Shown here: piece by piece, positions 22,928-33,999 of the stretch
How the letters are laid out: every line of letters starts with the position of its first letter
Numbering within the stretch: the first letter of the stretch is position 1
Assembly (NCBI GenBank): GCA_000827265.1
Contig: KN834755.1
Span: 405,005 to 452,884 of the forward strand
DNA: 47,880 bases
Origin: Collybiopsis luxurians FD-317 M1
Lineage: Eukaryota; Basidiomycota; Agaricomycetes; Agaricales; Omphalotaceae
Reading direction: 5' to 3'
Notes under the pieces: generated by a model
What the model saw: the letters and a program-made list of their open reading frames with translations, nothing else
Databases searched by the model: none
What the model was told of the DNA's origin: nothing
Translations under genes and position numbers: made by a program

Positions 22928-25900
22928 CTACTCCATCCTTCCCCTCAACCACGCCAACAGCCCCTTCGTTCCCTCCCGTTCCCAAATGCGTCGCGGCGGA
23001 ACGCGGAAGCTGCAACACTTCCGTCAGCACATACGAGATACATCATCAAAAATTACTCACACATTCCCATCCACAAGCAACACCTCTAACGGCAACGTCC
23101 CCAACGACGGAGGTAGGGACCCAATCTCGTTATCTCTCACATCCAATTCATCCAGTGTAAACCTACTATCCCTATCCTTCGAGTTCAAATTTCCAATTTC
23201 TGTAAAAGCATCCAAATTCGACAATCTGTTCCCTTTCAACAGAAGGTGTTTTAACCCCTTCTTGTTGTGAGCCGTCGTGTTGTCTTTCGCCGGCGCAAAT
23301 AGGAGCTTCGAAAGGACGCTCTGTTTTCCTTCCCCTTGTCCCGCTTTGAGCGAATCGCTCGTGAGGAGGTTGTATGATAAATTGAGAGTGATGAGGTTAG
23401 GGAAGAGAGAGGATATCAAGGCAAGGAGGGGTTCGTTCGACCGTGTTGGTGTCCTTGTCCCACTGTTCCCACCAGGCGACGACGAAGAAGCGTCGATCCT
23501 AGATACGGGAACAGAGTCGTTGAAATTACATCCCTCCAGATCCAGCTCTTCCAGGTTCGGCAACAATCCCTCCTCGAGACTATACGAGGGAGGGACAGGT
23601 AGTGTAAATGAGCGATCTGCTCGGCGGTTCTTGAATGACATGACGCGGAGGGTATGAGCGAATGGAGTGGACGTAGCAGGGGAAGGGGGAATCAAGAGAA
23701 TCTCGTATAGAGGAACAGAGGGGATCGGGACTGCGAGTTCTGATATGGAGGAAGACGAAGGGGAAGAGGCAGAAGCGGAGAACGCAGATGAGAACGCTCG
23801 AGCGTGTCCGGGCCCTCCGGACTTGGTAGATGGAGGAGCTGAGGGAGGTAAGGCCAAGGTCTGCGTGCCGCGAGTATAATATTCCGAATTAGCCAAGCTC
23901 AAACTCGTCATTCCTCCTGAAGACGACGACGAAGTCGCAGCCTTCCCCTCTCCTCCTTTACTAGCAGATGGTGAAGCTGCTGCTAAAGCCGCTTGTGCCC
24001 TAGCCCTGCGTTTGCCACCCTCCGTCAACAATCCCTGCTCAGCTTCGATCTCCCATGCCTCTTTTAACACCTCTTTCGTTTGCTCAGTTGACCTGTTACC
24101 CGCACCAGCCCTGGTGCTCAATCCAGAAGATGGATTTGCAGCGGTGACACCAGCAGCAGCTCTCGCACGTCGTCGACCTCCCTCCGTGAGCAGTCCCTGT
24201 TCAGCTTCAATCTCCCATGATTCTTTCTGCACTTCTTTTCCGCTAGAACCGGAAGTTGAGGGTACGTTATCATTCGTCTTCGTACCCGTGTTACGATTCG
24301 TATTAGTACCCCCGCTCGATGAAGATCCAGCATTCTCTTTTTCTTCCCCTTCCTCAAAATCAAATCCCATTCTTTCCGCTCTCTGTTTAAAGTTCTTCTT
24401 TGCCCGTAAGTCCGCCTCAATCTCCCATGCTTCTCGAATTACCTTCTTTCCCACCAGAACGCGAAGTGCGCCTTCAGATGTAGGTGAAGAATCTGACGAC
24501 GCGACGGCAGAGGAAATCGAGACGTCGCGAGGCGGGTACAGGAGTGGCTTGGGAGCCGAAGGCGATTCAGATTCGGAAGGTTGGAGAGCGTCTTGAATGC
24601 CCTCGGGAGTGACGCGAGTTTCGGAGAGGTCAAAGAACGTGAGACGGGGGAAGGACTGTTTTGCATTCGTTTTGGGCGAAGTATCCGGTGTAAACGATTC
24701 ATCACCGATATCCGCTCCTTCCATTTTTAGCTCCTTCAGATTCGTCAACTCGCCGAGTCGACGAATTAGCGCAGCGGTATCTGGGCTTGATGTCGAACTA
24801 AGCGGATTGAAGGACATATCGAGCCTGATCACTGCCCGGGGTATTCCGTCTAGGTCAATGGAAGAAGATGTAATATGATTGTTCGACGCATTGAGGACGG
24901 TGAGACGAGGTAGTGGGACGGAGGAACGGGTTAAGGTAGGACCAAAGAAGCTGCTACTACTCAGACCGTTCTGCTGTTTCTTGGTCGTAGAAGATGATGA
25001 AAAAGGCGCGGAGAATGCAAGCTGGGTGAGCTGGTTATGTGATAAGTTGAGCACCGTCAGTTCTGGAAACGTCCATATGTTGATAGGTAGCTCCGTTAGT
25101 TTGTTGTGAGATAGATCGAGTGTCGTAAGGTTTGTCAAATCTCCAAACGTTTTTGGAAGGGAAGAGATGGAGTTTTTATGGAGCTGAAAACGAAATGAGT
25201 TTGGCTACAGGATAATGAAGGGACAAGACATTATTCACATCGACGACCTTCAAGCTACCAAACAAGGAAATCTCATGTTGAATTTCCACAATATTGTTGC
25301 TCCAAGCTTTGAGAGCAGTCAGATCCTGGGCTTCATACCAGGATGGATTGTCTTCATTTCGTCTTCGTCGAACTGGTCCGGTTGTGTTTGAATCGGACGG
25401 CGGTAACTGTGGTTCATTCGGAACACTTTTCAGTGCATCAGGCGTTATTCCCAGATGAATTTCGAATAGAGCTGAAGGAATGCAAGGGAGGTCTCGTGCA
25501 GAGATATTTACGAGTCCTACACTGGCTGATTGGTTATCATCGATGATTGAAATCTCACATACTTACCAGAACTTCTCCCCCGCTCTATAGACTCTCGAGT
25601 TGACCAGCGGCCTAAGGAGTCATCTTCTGCCAGCAGCTCCCCTCCATTCCTACTTCTCTGAGGTGGAATAGCATCTTCCAATGACTCAAAACCACCCCCG
25701 ACCGGCGATTGCGTCGCCTGGGCCTTCTTTGCTTCTGCGCGCTTTAAAGCAATCGCTTCCTTTATACTGAGAGCTGGGATGGGTGGTTCACTGTCATCTT
25801 TAGTTATTTTGGATGAAGAAGGTTGTTTCGATGGACTTGTACGTCCTACGGATGATTTTGTTCGAGTTCGTATGGCTGCTGGAGAGAGCGTCGATGATCC

Positions 25901-26068
25901 TGTGCTGGAGGAAGATCCAGTACCAGGTCCAACGGAAGATTTAGTGCGTATACGAGAGGTTGGCGCAGGAGACAGAGTCGTTCCAACGCGTGGTTTGGTT
26001 GGACTTGCGGCTGCCACCGGGGTTCTGCTACGATTAGTCGACGACGAAGGTGCAGGAATGCGCGACAT
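22928..26068 (-). CDS. LRRC40-like leucine-rich-repeat protein
   Basis: Four exons give about 1000 residues, from ATG 26068 to TAG at 22928-22930. Order: a Ser/Thr/Pro-rich basic N-terminus with repeated RIRTKSSVGP/RTRTKSSVGR and KEAIALKRAEAKKAQA; then GLVNISARDLPCIPSALFEI. LRRs follow (LTALKAWSNNIVEI, LKVVDLHKNSISSLP, LTTLDLSHNKLTELP, LTVLNLSHNQLTQL). A long disordered middle holds three copies of a (R/K)E(A/S)WEIEA module. More LRRs (LEELDLEGCNF, LITLNLSYNLLTS, LKHLLLKGNRLSNL, LDELDVRDNEIGSLP) lead to the end VPPRRIWEREGTKGLLAWL. That ending and the NISARDL start resemble LRRC40-type proteins. LRRs are protein-binding surfaces; partners are unknown. Exon joins are clean, with a GTGTGAGT region donor before the last exon. 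Confidence 0.85.
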
Positions 26069-26490
26069 TGCTTCTTCAAGGTCAAGTCCAAGTCTAGAGC
26101 TGAAAGAAAAGAATAGTTGCTCGGTCGACGCGAGCAGGGAATACCGTTAGACGGTAGGGAAACGAAAAAAGCATCCGACCAACCGGCGTCTAACCGATCT
26201 CACCATTCTCACGATCACTTGATACCTTGACACGTGTTAGGTCAAAGCTGTTGATTTTGAACGCCTGATTATCAAGGTACGAACAAAAAGGCCAAAGCAG
26301 TCACAGTGGCCGACAGGGAAACTTGTCAATAAATTATAAATATCTGAGTAGTACGAGATGTCATAGGGAAATCCTTTCAACCATCATCGAGAGATTCCAT
26401 TGCATATACTATCTGTTGTCTCGTTCGGAGTTATTTACTCTTCCTGCCTGTAGTCGGATACTTCTGAGGTGTGAGCCTTCGATGCAGAGC
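26069..26490. other. Intergenic spacer
   Basis: Between the start of the LRRC40-like gene and the stop of seven-helix gene copy 1. No gene is seen. Confidence 0.4.
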
Positions 26491-28106
26491 TCAGTATGAA
26501 TGATTGGATAGGATTTTCCCAGTTTTTTCTGGACCTCTAAGAAACCGAGGACCCGGAAGCGGGAAAGGCCGAGGTAGTTCCAAATCCTGAGGGTGAAAGC
26601 GTGTATGTGACCCCGGATGTTGTTCCAAATACAGACTTTTGCAGTCATTATCAGGGTCGGCACTGGAAGGTGTTTCAATGCTTGCTCCTAAATCGACCCT
26701 AACCATGATCATTGTGGGGGCAATTCCCTGAGTTGAATTAGTTGTATGTAAGTCCATTGCATTTCATAGATAGAATGTTCGCACCACAATAACAGTCAGT
26801 AATGGCTCCACGGATGGGGAAATACCATCAGTGAAAGGAACACTCGCTAGAGCGATTATACAGAGAACCAGGGCAAGAGGATATAGCAAGCCAGATTCGA
26901 GGCTAAACATTAGGGCAGTTCAGGAAGGGGCGTAGGTAAGCTATTTCAAGGACAATTGAGAGACGACAAGACGAACACCATTGAAGCAATATTAGTCATC
27001 CTCCTGTTATTCGATGAATCGTATCCAAAGTACTTTCGAGTGGAACGAGAAAACCACCAAATCCTTCCGGCTAATTAATTGAATCTGAGAGCATGTCCTT
27101 TCTCCAAACTCCAATAGACTGACCTAAGAAGCCCGTCAACATGAGATTAGTCAAGAGATTCACCCCTAGGAACGCATAGAAAAAAGATGGTCCGGTTTGG
27201 ACAGAAACTTGATTGATAGACAAGGAAAAGGCTGTTTTGAAGGTATTTTCCACGACGACCACTGATGCAATTGCCATCCCTATATAGTCGAAAGAGATTC
27301 AGTGTCTCGCTGCTCTTTGACTGTTTGCTTTCTCAAGCAAGCAAATTTTACCCACCAGTGTTTATTGCGGAGATCATGACGGAGCCAATTATGACCCACT
27401 TCCTTCCCGTCAACATAATATAGCAGCGATATAGCTTGATGGAGTACCGTCAGAACTCAAAGATAAAAACGCGAAAATAATTCTCGATTAACCAATAAAG
27501 TGTCTGCTATGACGCTACGACAAGAGTTAACACAGCTATCGAATCTTTTCAGGGAGACACGTACTTTGCTACAGCGTAAATGCTCCTCAATGCTACACTA
27601 AACGAAGCGAACCTTCAAGTTACTAACGACAGAGCAAAATTAAACCTAGCATTACCTGAGACGTTCATGCTCTATTTCTATCGAAGGCAAGGCATCCGGT
27701 GCAGTTGAAGGGTTTGGTGTGGCCGCGAACAACGTAATCAAAGCCAACTTCACAAATGTCACGATTGAGATAGCTACAGCTGCAGTACTCAAAAGAAAGA
27801 GGAGAAGAATGGATACTTGATAATAGTACTGTCGCCCTTGTCGTTGAACCTGAAGATATATATAGAGACCAAATATGATCACAAATGCCCCTGGATTCAT
27901 TTCGTTGAATTCGCACCACGCCGTATGTTGAACGAGTGTCAACCACTGACCGTAGAAGAAGATGACAAACTAATGTACAGAAATTGTCACTGAATCTCCC
28001 AATAGATAAACATTTGGCATGATTCGCTCACAATTAACAAAATGAAAGACGGCCGTAAGAAAAAGTCAAAGAGAAACAATGGATTTGTGAAGCTCAAGAT
28101 TCCCAT
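26491..28106 (-). CDS. Seven-helix membrane protein, copy 1
   Basis: About ten exons splice into one frame. Start at 28106: MGILSFTNPLFLFDFFLRPS, then FVIFFYG joined to AFVIIFGLYIYLQ, YYYQVSILLLFLLSTAAVAI, a short ALRSIYAVAK segment, IADTLL, LYRCYIMLTGRKWVIIGSVM, GMAIASVVVVENTF, FYAFLGVNLLTNLMLTGFL, AGRIWWFSRSTRKYFG, LESGLLYPLALVLCIIALAS and GIAPTMIMVRVDLGASIE with a Pro-rich tail. The ESGLLYP and GIAPTxIxVRVxLG blocks mark a large Agaricomycete family of multi-pass membrane proteins without known function. The start is supported by alignment with copy 2, whose first exon has the same length and a matching end (PSFILLI against PSLIMLI). No lesion seen. Confidence 0.78.
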
Positions 28107-29617
28107 TATCGGCGTTCCAGCTCCGATTAAAAAAGTTTGAGATTCGAGAGAGGTATCAATCCAGGGATCCTAGCAGTAGAACTCGGGTTTTTATAATCCA
28201 TACATGGCTTGGGCCCATTCAAATAGATTATCCAGAAAAGGATGTACTCGGCAACGTTCCCAAGTCACCATCATTCGGGCAATCGTTCACGACGAGTTAC
28301 CATGACATGACGGTATTAAAGTGAATCATTTGTTTGAGTATTGTTTAAAGTAGAGTAGGAATCATTTCATCACGGCAAGAAGAATAAGACTCATTCACAG
28401 AAATTGTAAACGCTGTCTGCGGTAAGAGAGTGATCTAAGCACGAGAAGCCCAAGTAATACTTACTATTTATTCATACACCGGGGACACACGCACTAGCGC
28501 GAGTCACCATGCCAAATCCAATATGTCGTTCGTTCCATTTCATAAGTGTAAAGAAACAACTCTATCGTGGTGCGTTGCAGCATCGCCACTGCCAATGGCA
28601 CCGCTCAGAGACCGCCTTTTCTCACTGCTTCCTCGCGCATAACGGATGATTGTTTTTTGACCAGATACATTGCCTGCCTCGCCTTGCTCCCGAAGTAACG
28701 AACAGGAAAAAGTGAAGGAAAAGGTCGCGGTCAGGACCTGGCAGACAAGGACAAAAGCTAATAGCGCACTCTAAACCAACAATACAACGTCTGTATCCTC
28801 AAGACCTGAATGTCCTTCAATCAGTGTCTAATCGGGTCCGTTGGACAGAATCGTCCTATTGGTGCCACCAGGAATGTATGAATTGAGTAAGCTGATAATA
28901 CTTCAACGCGGAACGACGAATGTTGTTGCTGTAAGAAGGATTTCCTACTCAAATACTGAATAACTGTTGCAGGCTAGATAGCTCAACGACCCCGAAGGGG
29001 TCTCAACTGGAACGAGAAACTTTGAAACGGTACTGATATCTGAGGATTTATGCGACCAGAAGACCAGCCGGTAAGAGTTGACGACCTTTGATTACATTTC
29101 AAAATCAAATTCTGGGAAACTCGACGGTATGTATATGTGCAAAGGACTGTTTAGTAGCCTTCAGTTGGGAGTAAATGCGATTGATTTTTTACCCATCATA
29201 CTCCCAGCTCCTTCATTGTCACAGCGACAGCTGCACTCGGAACTTGAGTGTCGGTTGGATTAAGACTTCTTGCAGGTACGGTAGACATTGGGCGCATTAT
29301 TATAACCGCAAAACTAGCAAAGCTGGATTCAGTTGTGCAATTCGGAATGAGCAAGCTACTTCACATTATGTCAAGCCAGTCTGGAGTTTTCGAAGGGGAC
29401 TCCAAGATTTTCGAACTACCGCTGATAGAAAGTTTCCGAATGAGAATGAGACAATTTATGAACATTAGAGCCCACTCACACGGAGGAGCCGTGCCACTTG
29501 TACTCTCAAGACCCAGAAAGGTTGAAGGTCTTTCAGGAGGTTTCTGAAATCGGGTATATGGATTCAAAGTTAGATTGTAGTAAGGATAGGAATTGTTAGT
29601 GGTTCTTAATGGTACTA
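28107..29617. other. Intergenic, no gene recognised
   Basis: About 1.5 kb between copy 1 of the seven-helix gene and the Tc1/mariner-like element. Overlapping frames around 29080-29650 on both strands have no recognisable domain. Confidence 0.35.
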
Positions 29618-30599
29618 CTATGGTTGTTAGGGATAGTTTTAATTTGATCAAAACGCTAATAACTTTCTAAACTGTTTGTATATCATTATTCTGAGTAGAC
29701 AGTTAGATTCCTAGGGCCTGAAAACCCATACCATGAATTTCTGAGATTTTTATTGATTTTACTGACTGCGTCGGGCGGTGACCGAGGGGGGTTAGGGATA
29801 ATTCACTCATTTGTCACGGTGTTGTCACGGAGACGCCGCCGATCGGCACTTCGGCCAAGGACAGCTCAGACGGCAAGGCCACCGCTGGCAAATGCTGCCC
29901 ACTGTGCTCATGAAATTTGATCGTGTCTGAAGACTTCAAGTAGACTACATTGTGATTACTTTGATAAAAATAAAGCTGCTATATACAAAATTACATTCAG
30001 GGTAAGCTATCACTGGGAACATGTCGAGGAAGAGGAATTGGTACAGGACAAGGGCGAGGATGAGAAGGGGGTGAGGGTGATGCATAAGGTAGAGACTGGG
30101 ATGTAGCGAGGGAAGAGGATGGGTATCGCACTATGTTATGTTTGGACTTAAGTCTATGGATTTTTGTGGCAACGGCGCTTCACCTTGGATGCCGAAACAA
30201 CGGCAACCCCTCCCCCGAGCTTGAAGTCACGCTCGACTTATCCTCCACTTCATTTTGGCTCTCGTTTGGCCAATTCTTCCTCGATTGTTCTGAAACTGAG
30301 AATTTAAGCTCTCATAATCATACTCTAAAACCGTAGCCATTCACATACTTTGATTTTATTGACTATCATACTGTTCCTGGCTGTTTGATGAAAGTATGCG
30401 ATTGAGCAAATTCACTATTCCCTCCACCACTTCGTTTGCCCTCGAAATATTCTATATGTAAATAGATAGAAGTAAGGACTAGTATCTAAATATGCTCTAA
30501 AAAATTATCAGGGCCATCTGACCAGCGTAAGGCTTTCATTTCAGTGAATTTTTGAAAATTTAACTATCCCTAACCGGTAACTATCCCTAACAACCATAG
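29618..30599. mobile_element. Tc1/mariner-like non-autonomous element (MITE-type)
   Basis: A 982-bp segment bounded by perfect 21-bp inverted repeats (29618-29638 and 30579-30599, beginning CTATGGTTGTTAGGGATAGT) and flanked by TA on both sides (29616-29617, 30600-30601), the target duplication of Tc1/mariner elements. The right end carries a second copy of AACTATCCCTAA at 30562-30573. A related ttagggata word occurs inside near 29792. No transposase remnant was recognised, so it would need help from a related element. Confidence 0.6.
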
Positions 30600-30616
30600 T
30601 ATGGCCAGATGGTCCC

Positions 30617-30624
30617 CAGTTCGA
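30617..30624 (+). repeat. Target-site duplication of the KDZ element, left copy
   Basis: cagttcga, repeated exactly at 41540-41547. An 8-bp duplication is the size known for KDZ (Zisupton-type) transposons. Confidence 0.9.
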
Positions 30625-30875
30625 CACCTGATAGTCCCACATATTACCATCAATAGAACAGATTGATCAGAAGATTTTTGCTATGTATACATAGTGATAT
30701 GGTCTATTTCATACCCCAAGCTAAACACATTAAATCCTCAGTAAATATAATACACATTATACTGAGGTAGGATTTCTGCAACACAGGTCCGGCATCCCAT
30801 GGCAAATTATGTGCTTCCAGAGCGCTCCCTCTTCCCAAGCATCGTGGCTGCTTCTGGCCATCCCTTCCCGCCTCC
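30625..30875. repeat. Left terminal inverted repeat of the KDZ element
   Basis: Pairs with 41290-41539 over about 250 bp. The ten mismatches between them are all transitions at CpG sites. It contains the near-palindrome atgtatacat at about 30683. Confidence 0.9.
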
Positions 30876-31062
30876 TGCTCCCCATCTTCCCAAGCATCGT
30901 GACCGCTTCTGGCCATCCCTTCTTGCCTCCCACCTCCCACCTTTCCCATCCCAAAGATGAGCAGGTCCGGCATCCCACGGCAAGTTATGCACTTCTGGAG
31001 CACTCCCTCTTCCCAAGCATTGTGACTGCTTCCATTCCTTCCCGCCTCCCGCCTTTCCCGCT
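30786..31062 (+). repeat. Subterminal tandem-like repeats inside the KDZ element
   Basis: The block caggtccggcatcccatggc at 30784-30803 recurs as caggtccggcatcccacggc at 30962-30981. The block ttcccaagcatcgtg recurs three times (about 30832, 30889 and 31011). Repeated subterminal motifs are common transposase-binding sites; that role here is inference. Confidence 0.6.
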
Positions 31063-31330
31063 CACTGTGCTCCCATTCACCCTACCTCCTGCATACTGTT
31101 TCTTACTCTTTGTTTAATTGATAAGCTTTCACATAATATAGATAATACATGTATTTCCAAGAAAAACAATGCGTAATAAGTATGTGCATGGTAAGGATAT
31201 GTATAGAATTCACATATAGCAGGGATAACAAGGAGAGTAGCTGGCGGATATGGTCTATCAAGCCCTATTTCTGGCAGGTATAACAGATAAAACAAACAGG
31301 GTGGGAGAACAGTGAGGAAAATGGTATATT

Positions 31331-33905
31331 CTAATCATCCAACTCATCTTCCTCTTCCTTGTCTTCGTCACCGCTCTCACTGGCTCCCTCTTCCTCACCT
31401 TCAGTTGCCACTTGCTTCTTCTTGTTAGATGGCCTCTTGACCGACAGTCCCTTTTGCTTTGCTGGACGACGTTCCTTCGTAGAAGACTTGCGTGCACACT
31501 TTGTGGAATGTTCTTGTGAGTCTTCTGTGGTACTCCTTTTCTGCTTGCGATGAGTTCCACCAGCGTCGCTTCTCTGTTTCCTGGCTGTCTTAGTCGGTAT
31601 CCCGGCCCCATTGTCCTCTTCAAGTTTCTTCATGTGGTCTCAATACTGCCATTCTGTGAGTTTGTACCAGTAAGCTTCGCCACATTTCCATGCTTGGTAG
31701 AGTGTATTAAGCTTCTCGGAGTCGTCGATAGAGCGGGGGGACATGAACAGAACATCTTCAGGCCACCCATGAATGTCGATTCGATATTGAGCAACCATAG
31801 CATGCTGGAAGTTCTTATAATTAATGACAAGAGATTCTTCTCCAGTGATGGAACCTTGAGGGACAACAGTCAGCAAAGCTTTGCAGATAGATAGCTGGAT
31901 ACACATGTAGTCCTTCCAAAATAATCCGAACGGTTTCCTTTGTTTTTTTGGTTGTCATAAGAGTCCGCATGCCATCTAGGATCATCCAGGTTAGGGAATA
32001 AACAGGAAAGGGAATAAGGACACTCACATTTGCTTGCTGTGGTCATGTAAGATTTGAATAAACAAAGAACTTCCCAGATTGATTTCTTGAATGTTTGCAT
32101 AAAAAAATCAGCAATGGGGCCTCCTCCAATGATGGTGGGCTGCACGGAGCTCTCAAATGTTTCACAAATGAAAATCCCAAACCCAGCTATCTCAGTGGAT
32201 TGACGCAGCTCAGCAAACTGGATGGAATGCGACACGCCACATCAGTCACTGGTAGTCACTTTAATACAATGAATGGATGACACTTACCTCATCTTTGAAC
32301 CGATGGAGAAGTTTAGTAGTGTGCGAGGCCCCCATCTTGTTTGAGACTCTTGCTCCCTGCTTTTTGTCCTGCTGATACTCCTCCAGATCCTGCAAAAGTT
32401 GCGCCATCTTTTCTTTATCCTTACGCGCAGCCTGAAGTTCCTTGTTTTCTTTTGCGGCCCTCTGAATTTCTGCAATATTAGCTCTATGACCTGGAGATTT
32501 GCCTGAAAATTCAGTTAGCATAGGGCAATATACATAGGTGCGGTGAAGCAAATGACTTACTAGCATTCATGAGCTGGGCTTGTGTGTGAATAATGGCATC
32601 CATTTCGCTATTGACTCGCTTCTTGTTAAGTTGGGGAGCTGAACTGAAAAGTTTCTTCACTTTCTTTATAGAGACATTATGGACCTCCGCAAGTTTTCTG
32701 AAGTCCTTGTTGTGTTTCTCTCTGAGATTGTCAATGGCCTTGACCAGCTCCTTAAGTTTGGCTTTTCTGATGTCCGCCGCAATAGAAGATTCAGCCCTGC
32801 GGTGAGGTAGAGTAAGACCTGATGATGAAGCCGGAGGATCATTTTCATCCTCCCACTCATCTTCACCATCCCCATTTCTATTGACAGCCTCATTGACAGT
32901 CCCATCTCGGCTGATGCTGTCTCCTGCCAAATTGTGCCCATCACCAACCACACTAATGGAATCAACATTGACACCACTGCTTCCGGAGTCACCAGATCCA
33001 TCAATACTTCCACCACCTTCCTTGCCGCTGCCACCACCACTAGCAAGACCATGCGCTGTATTATCAGCGTCTCCCGGTACGGTAATTGCTGTGGGTGTTG
33101 CTGCTGTGAAGGTGTCAACTGGACCTACTGGACCTATCGGGACATCAGAAGTCGGGGTAGGAATGGAAGGAGGGTTTCCTGTGGGCCCAAATTGAGGAAG
33201 TGTGGATGTCAGAGTGAGAGGTGAGTGATGTGGCTCCTCTGAACTAAACGGTTGTGGGGTAGGATAAGACTGATGGAATAGGTGGGTCAGCGGCCAAGGG
33301 TTAGATCCTTGAAGAATGGCAGCTGCATCTGATGCATGCTCCGGGGCATATGAGGGCCTGACCATAGCTGCAGAGCTGTTAAAGGAGGTATCGGGTGGTA
33401 CAGGAGGAAGAGAAGGTAAAGGCAGGGCAGAGGCATCCACATTATCACAGAGGATGGTCTTCTCCCATCTATAACAAGATTGACTAAGGTGAGATGCTGC
33501 TGGTACTTGTACAGGATTCAGTGCTGAGCGTGTTCCCTGACTGGCGCATGAAAAGTGTGCTGACATGCCATCCAAGCTGATGTATGGTACATTGGGAGCA
33601 GTAGGAGGAATGTTCTGTGACACATGGCTAGGGGGTAAGCCAGGTGGTTCGGTAAGTCTTCCTAAACTTGAAACTCCTGAGATTGGAGGGAGGCGGAGTC
33701 ATCCATTTGATTGACACTGAGGGGCAGAGGCAGAGGGAGAAAAATTGCCTTGCATTGGCAAAGATGGACCCGGAAGCCAGGGGGTTGGGGAATGAGGCAC
33801 AGTATAAGGTTGGTACCGCACATTTTGAGTCTTCCAGAAGGAATTCCCCGACTTGAAGCCAGGCAAGTCATATGGGTTGGTGCCAAAGGTGTTATGTTGG
33901 GACAT
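31331..33905 (-). pseudogene. KDZ-borne coiled-coil accessory gene, broken
   Basis: An uncharacterised element gene. Starting at ATG 33905 it has a Pro/Ser-rich N-terminal half, then an acidic Gly/Ser/Asn-rich stretch. A charged helical block follows (RKAKLKELVKAIDNLREKHN, KKVKKLFSSAPQLNKKRVNS, MDAIIHTQAQLMN), continuing over spliced exons as HRANIAEIQRAAKEN, KMAQLLQDLEEYQQDKK, SNKMGASHTTKLLHRF and then GFGIFICETFESSVQPTIIGGG. The last exon is basic-acidic (KRPSNKKKQVATE...EEEDELDD). I recall similar proteins next to other mushroom KDZ transposases, but their function is unknown. An in-frame TGA at 33699-33701 (GGA-TGA-CTC, readable as former CGA) interrupts the first exon, which is otherwise open on both sides, so this copy is probably dead. 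Confidence 0.65.
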
Positions 33906-33999
33906 GAAGCTAAATTTAAAAAAAAAATAAATGTCAGTGCAAGCTCACATATACAATGAAAGTATCTTACCTTTTGAAGCCTACCAGAATTTTTGAGAG

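Noticed and set aside
23277..25109. Plus-strand frames opposite the LRR gene
   Set aside because: Mirror frames of a GC-rich, Ser-rich coding strand; no domain content, and the minus frame is clearly the LRR protein.
29600..30600. Telomere-like ttaggg words
   Set aside because: Only isolated ttaggga within the inverted repeats of the MITE-type element; no tandem TTAGGG array.
30704..31117. Repetitive frames with MGCRTCSS / GWPEAVTM repeats at the left end of the KDZ element
   Set aside because: They arise from subterminal DNA repeats within the inverted repeat, not from a gene.
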